Below are positions 35,101-43,240 of a DNA stretch of 43,454 nt, piece by piece. The DNA lies in the NCBI GenBank assembly GCA_964640125.1, contig CAZXGG010000027.1, forward strand, positions 1-43,454, in the 5' to 3' direction. Both the position numbers and the translations under genes were made by a program. Every line of letters starts with the position of its first letter. Position 1 is the first letter of the stretch. Under the pieces are notes generated by a model. The model did no database searches. It was not told the origin of the DNA and saw only the letters and a program-made list of their open reading frames with translations. This DNA comes from G020353115 sp964640125. GTDB taxonomy: Bacteria > Bacteroidota > Bacteroidia > Bacteroidales > VadinHA17.

Positions 35101-37530
35101 CTATTCATATTTTAACGTTTCGGCAGGATTGATCAGAGCAGCTTTCCCGGATTGATAGATAACTGTCACGAAAGCTAAAAGAAGAGTAACCAGTGTGGTG
35201 ATGATGAATGGGGTCAGGGAAAGCTCTGTACGGTATGGATAATTTTGTAACCATTTCCTGATGATCAGGAATGCTGCCGGCCAGGCAATTAGGTTCGAAA
35301 TACCTATCAGCCGGAGGTAGTTTCGGCTTAATAAAATAATTACAGCTCTAGCTGTCGAACCAACTACCTTTCTTATACCGATTTCCCTGGTTCTCTGCTC
35401 GGTGGTATAGGCGGCCAGTCCAAACAAACCTAGACACGCAATAAAAATTGCAAGGAGTGAAAAAAGTGAGAAGAGGTTACTCATTCGCTCTTCTGCACGA
35501 TGCTGACTATCATAGAACTCATCCAGGAAGAAAGAATAATATGGCATCTCGGGATAAAACTCTTCCCACTTCTGTCTTATCAAATCCAAAGTTCCTGGTA
35601 TATCAATACCATTCAATTTTACAATTAACCTCCGGGCTCGAAGTGAAATCGAGCCTTCATTACTGATATAATTGATAAACAATGGCGAAATCTCAGAATA
35701 CAGAGACCTATTGTGGAAATCCTTACATACGCCTATGATCTCGAATTGGCCAGTTGTTGTCTGATTATTCTCAAGTGAATAAACTACATTAAGCTTTTTA
35801 CCTATCGGGTCAACCCAATTATATGCCTTTGCTACTGTCTCATTGATGACAATTCCATTTTCATGATCTGCAGTAAAATCAAGCAAAAAACCTCTGCCCT
35901 TGACAATCTCAATATCCAAAACATCAAAATAACCATAGTCAACGAGGAAATTCTGCATATTTAGTGTCTGATCCTTGGTAAATCCTTCAGGGTAAACGCT
36001 GGCATTAAAAAGGTACATTTCGCCTGGAACCATTGATGATGCACCAGTACGGACAATACCATTCATTTTCAACAGTTCATCTTTAAATGATTCCAGTTTT
36101 AATCGTACAGGTTCATTTTGCAATGCAATGGCTAAAATATTTTCCTTTGAAAACCCAAGGTCCTTATTCGCCATATATCGGTGTTGGGCCTGTACAACCA
36201 GTGTAAAAATTATCAAAAATATTGAAATACTAAATTGGAATACAACCAGCACTGACCGAAACAATATGTTCCCTTTACGACGGATAATTTCATTCTTTAA
36301 TACAGCTATGGGATTAAATGCTGAAAGGAAAATGGAGGGATATATGCCAGCAATCGTAGTTACGAAAATCAAAATAATTGCCAGACTGATTGCCAGCCAG
36401 GGAAGCTGGATATAATTGATATCAATACTCCTGTCTGCCAGGTTGTTAAATTGAGGAAGAAGAAGTTGTGCACAAAAAACTGCTATTACAAGAGAAAAGA
36501 ATCCATAGAGTGCTGATTCACTTAAAAACTGTGTGATCAGATTTCTTCTTTTTGCTCCTACAACTTTTCTTAAACCAACTTCTTTAGCCCTGTTGGTATA
36601 GCGGGCAGTTGTTAAATTAATGAAATTTACACATGCAATGATAAGGATGATTACTGCAACTGATATAAAAGCATATACTACTTTAATATTTCCTTGTTCA
36701 CCTAATCCACCGCCGACCGTAGAATATAAATGAATTTTTTTTAGGGGTTCAAGCCAGTTTCTGAACAGGATGCCCCTTTCTTCAAGAACTTCTCCAAAAT
36801 ATTGCTGATTGAATTGTTCAAATTTCTTCTCAAAGGATTTATAATCCATCCCATTTTCTAATCGTATATATGTTGGGACATTCCATCCCCACCAGTATTC
36901 TGCCAACCGGGGATCATAAGTAAAGTATGTAGTAAAAGAGGCTAAAACGGTAAAGGTGAAATGGGAATTGGGTGGTGGGTCCCTGACTACACCCGTTATG
37001 GCGTAATCGAACTTATTATCCCAGTTCATGATTTTCCCGACCGGACTCTCATCTCCAAAATACTTGCGTGCAGTTTTTTCAGTGATCACCATTGTAAAGG
37101 GAGCTTCGAGTATTGTTTCCCTATCGCCCTCAATCAGTTCGAAAGAAAAAACATCAAAAATTGCATGGTCGGCATAATATACATTCGACTCAAAAAATTG
37201 TTTGTCCTGGTATATGAATGACCGTTTAACTGTAGGATTAATCCGGGCAGCCTCAACAACTTCAGGAAAATCATTGACTATTGTTGGAGCAAAACGCATC
37301 GGACAGGTAGCTGACTTATTTACCACCCCATTGATGGTAGTTTCGGACAATATTCGGTAAATATCATCCCTGTGTTCATGATACCGATCAAAAGAGAATT
37401 CATATCCGACAAAGGCCAGAATGAGGATACAACATGTAATTCCTATGGAAAGTCCGGCAATGTTGATTAATGAAAATGATCTGTTCCTGATAAAATTACG
37501 GATGGTAATTATCAGGTAATTCTTAAACAT
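35101..37530 (-). CDS. FtsX-like ABC-type permease, MacB family (B)
   Basis: The 809-residue protein has the same plan as the permease at 32321: first helix in FSLINIAGLSIGITCCILIL, MacB periplasmic domain, first FtsX domain with RAKEVGLRKVVGAKRRN, second periplasmic domain, and second FtsX domain with LAIFIACLGLFGLAAYTTEQ and TREIGIRKVVGSTARA, ending AALINPAETLKYE. Divergence between the two is high outside these helices, so the duplication is old or the genes arrived separately. It starts 9 bp after the metallo-hydrolase stop and is probably co-transcribed with it. No ATPase subunit gene is adjacent. Confidence 0.9.
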   Translation of the reverse strand: MFKNYLIITIRNFIRNRSFSLINIAGLSIGITCCILILAFVGYEFSFDRYHEHRDDIYRILSETTINGVVNKSATCPMRFAPTIVNDFPEVVEAARINPTVKRSFIYQDKQFFESNVYYADHAIFDVFSFELIEGDRETILEAPFTMVITEKTARKYFGDESPVGKIMNWDNKFDYAITGVVRDPPPNSHFTFTVLASFTTYFTYDPRLAEYWWGWNVPTYIRLENGMDYKSFEKKFEQFNQQYFGEVLEERGILFRNWLEPLKKIHLYSTVGGGLGEQGNIKVVYAFISVAVIILIIACVNFINLTTARYTNRAKEVGLRKVVGAKRRNLITQFLSESALYGFFSLVIAVFCAQLLLPQFNNLADRSIDINYIQLPWLAISLAIILIFVTTIAGIYPSIFLSAFNPIAVLKNEIIRRKGNILFRSVLVVFQFSISIFLIIFTLVVQAQHRYMANKDLGFSKENILAIALQNEPVRLKLESFKDELLKMNGIVRTGASSMVPGEMYLFNASVYPEGFTKDQTLNMQNFLVDYGYFDVLDIEIVKGRGFLLDFTADHENGIVINETVAKAYNWVDPIGKKLNVVYSLENNQTTTGQFEIIGVCKDFHNRSLYSEISPLFINYISNEGSISLRARRLIVKLNGIDIPGTLDLIRQKWEEFYPEMPYYSFFLDEFYDSQHRAEERMSNLFSLFSLLAIFIACLGLFGLAAYTTEQRTREIGIRKVVGSTARAVIILLSRNYLRLIGISNLIAWPAAFLIIRKWLQNYPYRTELSLTPFIITTLVTLLLAFVTVIYQSGKAALINPAETLKYE

Positions 37531-37539
37531 ATATGAGGA

Positions 37540-38406
37540 TTAATTTTTTGTGATTTCGTTGAAGATAGACTCCACCAGTCTCCCTTCGTTTTCTTCAAAC
37601 GCCCCTTTGATATCCTCAAGGGTTTTCCCCTGATCAACCATTGCCTTTACCTTCTCCTGTCTCCCTTTCATCTGTTTAATATGTGTCAGTATTTCTTCCC
37701 TACCAACCGCCTGGCTGTGTCCGCTGCAGAAGATTTCAGCATCCAGGGTTTCCAGCATTTTTGAAAGTGTTTTTACGTGTTCAAACGAATTGCCACCTTT
37801 GTACGAGTGAATAAGCTGGGGCCTGGTAAGGAATATCTGGTCACCCATAAATGCAGTTTTCTCCTCCGGGAAATAGACAACGATGTCGCCGGTGGTATGT
37901 CCCACTCCGAAATACCATAGCTCAACCTTCTTCGAGCCAAGAAAGATGTCCATCTTTTCACTGAAAGTTATCGAAGGAATAAAAGGAGCAAGCTTCTGAT
38001 CATACCAGTCTGATGGTTCGTTATTGCTTTTCGGCAGGAACAGATCGTTCCGGCAGTTCTCATGGGCGAAAAAGGTTACGGATTCCGGAAAAAACTGGTT
38101 CCCCCAGATGTGATCTCCATCGCTATGTGTATTCACAAGATACAGGATGGGTTTATCCGTTACTTTATTTAGCTGTTCAATGGTTTGATCAACCGATTGT
38201 TCATCCATTTTTGCATCAATAAGCAAAACCCCGTTATCACCGATGTATGCTCCTCCCTGTGCTCCCCTGCCGCCAAGGACTTCATACAGGTTCTTAGAGA
38301 TAGACCTAAATTCAACTGGTTGTGGTTCCTGCTGTTGAGCATAACTTGCGATCGATAACAAGAGTATGCTGAACAGAATTAAAAAAACAATTTGAGATCT
38401 CTTCAT
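37540..38406 (-). CDS. Exported metallo-beta-lactamase-fold hydrolase
   Basis: The 288-residue protein has a signal peptide ending at about SYAQQQ (23) and an MBL fold. The metal motif HxHxDH reads HSDGDH at 94-99, so the second histidine is Asp96. GHTTGD (third ligand region), MGDQIF and FCSGHSQ complete the set. Relatives act on esters, lactones, thioesters or beta-lactams in the periplasm. The Asp substitution may change metal preference. The C-terminus is helical (HIKQMKGRQEKVKAMVDQG). It is followed within 9 bp by an FtsX-type permease. The left end of a 225-bp inverted-repeat element lies 31 bp upstream of its ATG. Confidence 0.86.
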   Translation of the reverse strand: MKRSQIVFLILFSILLLSIASYAQQQEPQPVEFRSISKNLYEVLGGRGAQGGAYIGDNGVLLIDAKMDEQSVDQTIEQLNKVTDKPILYLVNTHSDGDHIWGNQFFPESVTFFAHENCRNDLFLPKSNNEPSDWYDQKLAPFIPSITFSEKMDIFLGSKKVELWYFGVGHTTGDIVVYFPEEKTAFMGDQIFLTRPQLIHSYKGGNSFEHVKTLSKMLETLDAEIFCSGHSQAVGREEILTHIKQMKGRQEKVKAMVDQGKTLEDIKGAFEENEGRLVESIFNEITKN

Positions 38407-38437
38407 GGTTACTTTAAGTTTTATTTGGAATTGTTCC

Positions 38438-38662
38438 TAATTAACTCAAGTTGCTAGTTACAGATGAAGTGCCAGACATATTGTATGTATAGAAAACACC
38501 TTTGGAGAACGACTTTCCAAGTCGTTTGCGCTCTCCAGAGCGCTCTGTAAACTCCCGCTGATGGCGGGAGGAGCGACTCGGAGAGTCACTCTCCAATGGG
38601 AAATTCTATAATTTAAGCAAATCATATAACTTTTTGCAATAACTAGCAACTTGAGTTAATTA
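38438..38662. mobile_element. 225-bp MITE-like element with perfect 23-bp terminal inverted repeats
   Basis: Bases 38438-38460 and 38640-38662 are exact reverse complements. The outermost six bases, TAATTA, are self-complementary and could be a target duplication. The core 38502-38596 folds into a multi-arm structure: an outer stem TTGGAGA/TCTCCAA encloses hairpins CGACTT/AAGTCG, GCGCTCT/AGAGCGC, CTCCCGC/GCGGGAG and GACTC/GAGTC. No ORF is inside. It fills the spacer between two divergent genes. A related solitary end lies at 41492-41514. Confidence 0.75.
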
Positions 38663-38727
38663 GTAATTCTTTTCTCTGTCTCTTCGAATTTTCATAAATT
38701 TAAAGATAAAAATTAACATTCACCAAC

Positions 38728-39591
38728 ATGGATTCAAGAATCGAAGAACTGTACAATGATTACAGGAATGGTAAAGTCGGGCGCCGCGAATTTATAAGGA
38801 AGATGGCGATTTTTACAGGAGGCACGGCAGCTGCACTCTCTATTTTTCCTTCCCTGAAGAACAATTCTGTAAAGGCTGCTACCATCGGAAAAGAGGAACT
38901 GGATATTCACGCTGAATTCATTACCTATCCCGGGGCGACAGGCGATGTACGTGCCTTACTGGCAAGACCAAAAGTGGATAAGAAACTGCCGGCAGTCATT
39001 GTGATACACGAAAACAGGGGCCTTGTGCCGCACATCCAGGATGTTACCAAACGTATGGCAAAAGAGGGTTTTTTGGCATTGGGACCGGATGCCCTCTCTC
39101 CACTCGGAGGAACACCAACCGATGATATGGATAAAGCCCGTAGCATGATAAGAGAACTGGACCGGGAAGATACGGTTAAAAATTTCGTAGCTGCGGTTAA
39201 ATACCTCGACACACATCCCTTATCCACCGGTAAAGTCGGATGTACCGGATTTTGCTGGGGAGGGGGTATAACGAACCTGGTGGCTGTCAATGCCCCGGAA
39301 CTGGATGCTGCCGTTCCCTACTATGGCAGTCAGCCGGTACCCGGGGATGTGCCGAAGATAAAAGCAGCCGTCATGGCTCATTATGCGGGTAACGACGAGA
39401 GAATTAACAGTGGTATAGAAGCATTCGAAGCGGCGATGAAAAAAGCATCCATCGAGTACCAGATCTTTGTCTATGAAGGGGCGTACCATGCCTTCAATAA
39501 CGATACCAATCCGGACCGGTACAACAAGGAAGCGGCTGAACTGGCCTGGGAGAGAACCATTGCGTTCTTCAAAGAAAAACTGAAAACATAA
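38728..39591 (+). CDS. Tat-exported dienelactone hydrolase family protein
   Basis: The 287-residue alpha/beta hydrolase has a twin-arginine signal GRREFIRKMAIFTGGTAAA at 18-36. The dienelactone hydrolase triad is visible: Cys176 in GFCWGGG, Asp223 in GNDERI and His254 in AYHAF. HENRGL near 94-99 matches the family's oxyanion-side loop. The family opens lactones or cleaves esters with a cysteine nucleophile. Export by Tat suggests a folded enzyme acting on a periplasmic ester. The natural substrate is unknown. The start is 66 bp after the inverted-repeat element. Confidence 0.9.
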   Translation: MDSRIEELYNDYRNGKVGRREFIRKMAIFTGGTAAALSIFPSLKNNSVKAATIGKEELDIHAEFITYPGATGDVRALLARPKVDKKLPAVIVIHENRGLVPHIQDVTKRMAKEGFLALGPDALSPLGGTPTDDMDKARSMIRELDREDTVKNFVAAVKYLDTHPLSTGKVGCTGFCWGGGITNLVAVNAPELDAAVPYYGSQPVPGDVPKIKAAVMAHYAGNDERINSGIEAFEAAMKKASIEYQIFVYEGAYHAFNNDTNPDRYNKEAAELAWERTIAFFKEKLKT

Positions 39592-39631
39592 AGGAAGGAT
39601 AAACCGATATTGTATTTCGCGAATAATGTTG

Positions 39632-39675
39632 GTCGACTCTCTGAGTCGACAAAAAAGGCGACTTGAAAAGTCGCC
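39632..39675. repeat. Two tandem hairpins of the GGCGACTT family
   Basis: GTCGACTC-TCT-GAGTCGAC (39632-39650) is followed after six A residues by GGCGACTT-GAA-AAGTCGCC (39657-39675), then CTACAT. The second hairpin with its CTACAT tail recurs at 23950-23991 with an inserted loop. They may help end transcription of the hydrolase gene. Confidence 0.7.
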
Positions 39676-39766
39676 CTACATTGGCCTATGCTATCCCGAG
39701 TCTTTTAGGTAGATCCAAAAGCATATTCATTTGCAAAATGCTATCTGAGGATCATTCTTCTGGAGA

Positions 39767-39896
39767 GGGCTGTCTCAAAAGTCAAATTTTTGGTCATCCT
39801 GAACTTGATTCAGGATCTCATAGACCTGATTATTAATATATTGAGATTCTGAAATAAATTCAGAATGACGTTTTTTCTGACTTTTGAGACATCCCC
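39767..39896 (-). repeat. MITE-like palindromic element, copy 2
   Basis: The ends GGGCTGTCTCAAAAGTCA and its inverse are 18 bp with one mismatch. Inside are two hairpins, TCCTGAA/TTCAGGA and ATTCTGAA/TTCAGAAT. In reverse orientation it aligns along nearly its whole length with 16235-16361. No ORF is present. Confidence 0.85.
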
Positions 39897-40013
39897 TATG
39901 ATCCGAAGATCATAAAATACCCAACCCATCTGATAACCAAAAAGATTTATGGTTTCGCAAACAGGGATCCAAATGATTACTAACGGTGTGAATCTTCCGG
40001 AATCCATTGATCA

Positions 40014-40085
40014 GCCCCGATAGGGGCGACATGTTTTTAGATGTGTTATTCAGCTTGTAGCTGAGCGCCGTAGGTGCGACATGTT
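40014..40085. repeat. Pair of short GCGACATGTT repeats around a hairpin
   Basis: GATAGGGGCGACATGTT (ending at 40035) and GCCGTAGGTGCGACATGTT (ending at 40085) are direct repeats. Between them TCAGCT-TGT-AGCTGA (40050-40064) forms a hairpin. They lie just beyond the maturase stop at 40112. Confidence 0.6.
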
Positions 40086-40111
40086 CATGTTCCTGAAATT
40101 TTGCAGCTCCC

Positions 40112-41374
40112 TTAACCCCGCATACAGCAATTCTTATACTTTTTCCCGCTACCACACGGACAGGGATCGTTGCGGCCAACACGGATCGGCTGATGCCCGT
40201 CCATTTGCTGCTCATCAATCTGACGCTGCCATTGGGCAGCCACTTCGTTTACAAAGGGCGTACAGTGAGTGAAAAATTTCCTGTAACCCTCACAGAGGTA
40301 ATTCAATCCGGGTTCACCATCGGGTGTTTGTATAAACCGGTTCTTTGGGCATTCGCCGTTACACATATCCCGCACTGCACATTGAAGGCAATACTGTGGC
40401 AGGGTATCCAGTTTCGCCTGCCCAAAGGCTTTCTGTACCGGGCTGTCCAAAAATTCTGCAAGAGATCTGTGCACGATATTCCCCAGGAAATGATCCGGAT
40501 CGACGTAGTGATCGCAGGAATAAAAATCTCCATTGTGTTCCACAACCGGCACGCCCCCGCAACGTTTTTTAAAGATACAAAGTGTGTGCTCCTGGTTAAA
40601 TGCAGTACGGGTTGCCTCCTCTATGATCTGAATTTTTACCTGACCAATATCCCTGCTTACCCATTCATCAAAAATGGTACATAAAAAATCACCAAATGCA
40701 CCGGAAGGAACGGTCTCGGGAGTGACACCGCTGTCCTGACCAGGTTGCTGCTCAACGAGGGGAAGAAAGGTGATGTATCCGGCATTGATCTGTTTGAAAA
40801 ACCGGTATACCGGAAGGGGTAAGTGAACGTTTTGGCTATTCACCACACATAGTATTTCAGTGTGTACCCGGTATTTTTGCAGGAGATCGTAACCACGCAT
40901 CGTTTGCTTGAACGTAGGTCTCTTATCTTTTGTTAACCGATAACGGTTGTGTATTTCCTCCGGTCCATCAATACTGATACCGACTATGAAATGTTCAGCA
41001 GCAAAAAATTCACACCACGTTTCATCCAACAGTGATCCATTGGTTTGGATGCCATTAATAATTTCTTTATTGGCAGGCTTGTGTTTGCGCTGAAACTGCA
41101 CAATTTTACGAAAAGAATCCAGCCCGAACAAGGTCGGCTCACCCCCGTGCCAGGCATAATGAATGACAGGATCTGTCGTTGCCTCAATCTGCTGAATAAT
41201 GTATTTTTCAAGAACCTCATCCGTCATCCGCAATGATTTCCCTGACGGGAAGAGCTGCTCCTTTTCCAGGTAGTAGCAATAAACACAATCCAGGTTGCAG
41301 ATGGCTCCCACCGGCTTCGCAAACACCTGGAATTCACGGGAGGGGGGTGTTGTCTTTGTAGGCTTTCCTGCCAT
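40112..41374 (-). CDS. Anaerobic sulfatase-maturase-type radical SAM/SPASM enzyme with SEC-C tail
   Basis: The 420-residue protein has the radical SAM cluster motif CNLDCVYC (Cys26, 30, 33), AWHGGEPTLFG, TNGSLLD and ISIDGPEEIHNRYR. It then has the SPASM auxiliary cluster region with CGGVPVVEHNGDFYSCDHY and CLQCAVRDMCNGECPKN. This is the plan of anSME, which oxidises a Cys or Ser of sulfatases to formylglycine. The last 20 residues RNDPCPCGSGKKYKNCC are a SEC-C zinc motif, also found at the end of SecA, which may contact a partner or ribosome. No sulfatase gene is in the window, so the target lies elsewhere or is not a sulfatase. It is cytoplasmic and monocistronic. Confidence 0.9.
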   Translation of the reverse strand: MAGKPTKTTPPSREFQVFAKPVGAICNLDCVYCYYLEKEQLFPSGKSLRMTDEVLEKYIIQQIEATTDPVIHYAWHGGEPTLFGLDSFRKIVQFQRKHKPANKEIINGIQTNGSLLDETWCEFFAAEHFIVGISIDGPEEIHNRYRLTKDKRPTFKQTMRGYDLLQKYRVHTEILCVVNSQNVHLPLPVYRFFKQINAGYITFLPLVEQQPGQDSGVTPETVPSGAFGDFLCTIFDEWVSRDIGQVKIQIIEEATRTAFNQEHTLCIFKKRCGGVPVVEHNGDFYSCDHYVDPDHFLGNIVHRSLAEFLDSPVQKAFGQAKLDTLPQYCLQCAVRDMCNGECPKNRFIQTPDGEPGLNYLCEGYRKFFTHCTPFVNEVAAQWQRQIDEQQMDGHQPIRVGRNDPCPCGSGKKYKNCCMRG

Positions 41375-41491
41375 GTGAATAATAATTGTTACCCTTGACC
41401 ATGAAATATACAGATTATTATGCGTACTATCAATTTGAGATGAAGTTAACCCGAAAAATTCTATTTTTGATGCTAATGGACACTTTCTTCA

Positions 41492-41514
41492 TAACTAACA
41501 ACTTGAGTTAATTA
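41492..41514 (+). repeat. Solitary copy of the 23-bp inverted-repeat end
   Basis: This stretch equals the right end of the 225-bp element (38640-38662) with one difference in 23. No partner end is found nearby. It lies 25 bp before the racemase start codon and has the same orientation to its gene as both other copies. Confidence 0.75.
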
Positions 41515-41539
41515 GTACTTGCTTATATATTGACATACT

Positions 41540-42352
41540 ATGAGAAACCGAAATAGTTTATTTCTTTTGTTATTCATTCTTTTCTCCATATCCTCCTGTT
41601 GTGATAGGATGGACAAAGTACCAGAATCGGATCAAAAAATTATCCTTGGCATTTTTGGAGGCATGGGACCCGCAGCCACTGCGGACCTCTATCACCAGAT
41701 CGTCCGGTTAACACCGGCTGAAACGGACCAGGAACATATTCCCACTCTGATATACAGTCTTCCCCAGGTTCCTGACCGGATGGCAAGTATCCGGAACCAG
41801 GATCTTACAATTGTCCCCTACCTGGTTGAAGGAGTTACCCGGTTGGAAGATGCCGGAGCTTCCTTCATTGTTATTCCCTGCAATACGGTTCACTATTTTT
41901 ACGACTACATGCAGGATGCTGTTTCCATCCCTATAATCCACATGATACGGGAAACGGTAAATGAGGTGAAGCAACAGTATCCTGACCTGAAAAAGGTCGG
42001 ACTTCTGGCTACAACGGGTACGCTTGAATCGCGTTTATACGAGAACGAATTGGTAAAAAACGGTTACCAGGTGATCATCCCGGATGACTCGGTGGAAACA
42101 GAGATGGTAATGAAAGCTGTCTTTGGAATCAAAGCAGGATCGGATAAACAGATCAACGAGGATTTGCTGGCGCAAGCCGGAAACCATATTATAAAAAAAG
42201 GGGCTGAATTGATTGTTCTTGGTTGTACAGAGATCCCCCTGGCATTCAATCCGGCACGTATGGATGTCCCGGTGGTAAACGCTACGCAGGTCCTTGCCAG
42301 GAGAGCCATTGAAACCTACTTCGGGATGAAAAAAAATAGTGAGGAAAATTGA
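41540..42352 (+). CDS. Aspartate/glutamate racemase family lipoprotein
   Basis: The 270-residue protein has a lipoprotein signal (FSISSCC, Cys20). The body is a racemase of the aspartate/hydantoin family: IFGGMGPAATADLYHQI near the start of the mature part, first catalytic Cys114 in IPCNTVHYF and second Cys229 in LGCTEIPLAF. Both catalytic cysteines are kept, so activity is plausible. These PLP-independent enzymes interconvert D- and L-amino acids. A membrane-anchored periplasmic copy is unusual and hints at cell-wall or secreted D-amino acid work. The membrane protein gene follows 57 bp after the stop. Confidence 0.88.
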   Translation: MRNRNSLFLLLFILFSISSCCDRMDKVPESDQKIILGIFGGMGPAATADLYHQIVRLTPAETDQEHIPTLIYSLPQVPDRMASIRNQDLTIVPYLVEGVTRLEDAGASFIVIPCNTVHYFYDYMQDAVSIPIIHMIRETVNEVKQQYPDLKKVGLLATTGTLESRLYENELVKNGYQVIIPDDSVETEMVMKAVFGIKAGSDKQINEDLLAQAGNHIIKKGAELIVLGCTEIPLAFNPARMDVPVVNATQVLARRAIETYFGMKKNSEEN

Positions 42353-42362
42353 TAATAAACGA

Positions 42363-42370
42363 TATATTTG
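42363..42370 (+). promoter_or_regulatory. Candidate -7 promoter box for the membrane protein gene
   Basis: TATATTTG matches TAnnTTTG exactly and is followed by CATC. No clear -33 TTTG is present. It lies 39 bp before the ATG at 42410. Confidence 0.4.
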
Positions 42371-42409
42371 CATCTGTTTTTTTCCTGTTGAACCGTAATC
42401 TTTGCTTTC

Positions 42410-43159
42410 ATGGATATAATTGTGGCAAGGGAATTTAACTCCCTCTATATCATTCTGGATCTTATCTGGCTGGGAATACTGACCACCCTTCTTATCTATC
42501 TAAAAAGACACCTGGCATTAATTGCCGGACTCCTGGCAGGATTATTATACCTGATTATCGATTATGGAATTTTTTACCGGCTACTGGGAACACGTATGGT
42601 TGAGGGAGCAGATCCATTCTGGTTTCTTTTCTGGCTCAGTTTCAGCTATGGATTAACCAATTTTGCCTGGATATGGTTGCTGTTAAACCGGGATAAAATG
42701 GGAGTGAGATGGTCAATCCTGATCATCTCAGGATATATTGCAGTGGCATTCATCAGCCAGGTATTCGGTGGTAATTTCCATCACATCTCCATTTCCCGTG
42801 GAACCGCTTCATACCATCGGGTAATGGCAATCATACTGGTGGTTGGGTACCTTTACCTGATGATCCGCAATATCCGTGCAGGTAAGAACACCGGCTCAAA
42901 AGTAAACCTCCTCCGGCTGATGATGATTGGCATCGGGGTTCAATTCACCTGGGAGTTTGCGCTCCTGATCAGTGGGATACGTCCTCCATCCATTACACCA
43001 TTGATCGTCAACTCATTGGTGGAGACGAATCTTGGTATGCCACTGATCTACCTAATCCATTTATCCGTAACAAAACATTATCCTGAGAACCTTTTTGTAC
43101 CGGTAAAACTGAAAGAAAATCCAATACCCAATCAGAAATCTTCCAACATCAAAGAGTAG
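42410..43159 (+). CDS. Polytopic membrane protein of unknown function
   Basis: The 249-residue protein has about seven hydrophobic helices (near 12-30, 35-55, 70-90, 100-120, 135-150, 165-185, 205-220). There is a buried Asp/Glu-poor core, with HHISISRGTASYHR in a loop between helices 4 and 5. The C-terminal tail is hydrophilic. I do not recognise a family. It may be transcribed from its own promoter or with the racemase. Confidence 0.72.
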   Translation: MDIIVAREFNSLYIILDLIWLGILTTLLIYLKRHLALIAGLLAGLLYLIIDYGIFYRLLGTRMVEGADPFWFLFWLSFSYGLTNFAWIWLLLNRDKMGVRWSILIISGYIAVAFISQVFGGNFHHISISRGTASYHRVMAIILVVGYLYLMIRNIRAGKNTGSKVNLLRLMMIGIGVQFTWEFALLISGIRPPSITPLIVNSLVETNLGMPLIYLIHLSVTKHYPENLFVPVKLKENPIPNQKSSNIKE

Positions 43160-43163
43160 CAGC

Positions 43164-43196
43164 TTTCCAAATATTTAAATTTGTTTCTTACTTTTA
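43164..43196 (+). promoter_or_regulatory. Candidate promoter of the last gene
   Basis: TTTC at 43164-43167 lies 21 bp before TACTTTTA at 43189-43196, each one mismatch from TTTG and TAnnTTTG. The start codon is 44 bp downstream. Confidence 0.4.
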
Positions 43197-43240
43197 CAGT
43201 TCATTTGAATTCCAACTTTAATTTATAAGAATCAATTATC

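Larger units (their letters stand above)
39592..40111. other. Spacer filled with repeats, no gene
   Basis: The 520 bp between the hydrolase and the maturase (convergent) hold two tandem hairpins, a MITE-like palindromic element and a pair of short direct repeats, listed separately. Outside these I see no ORF with a ribosome site and no tRNA. Confidence 0.6.

Noticed and set aside
39592..40111. Possible CRISPR array from several repeats
   Set aside because: The repeats are of different families, unevenly spaced and palindromic without unique spacers; no cas genes are seen.
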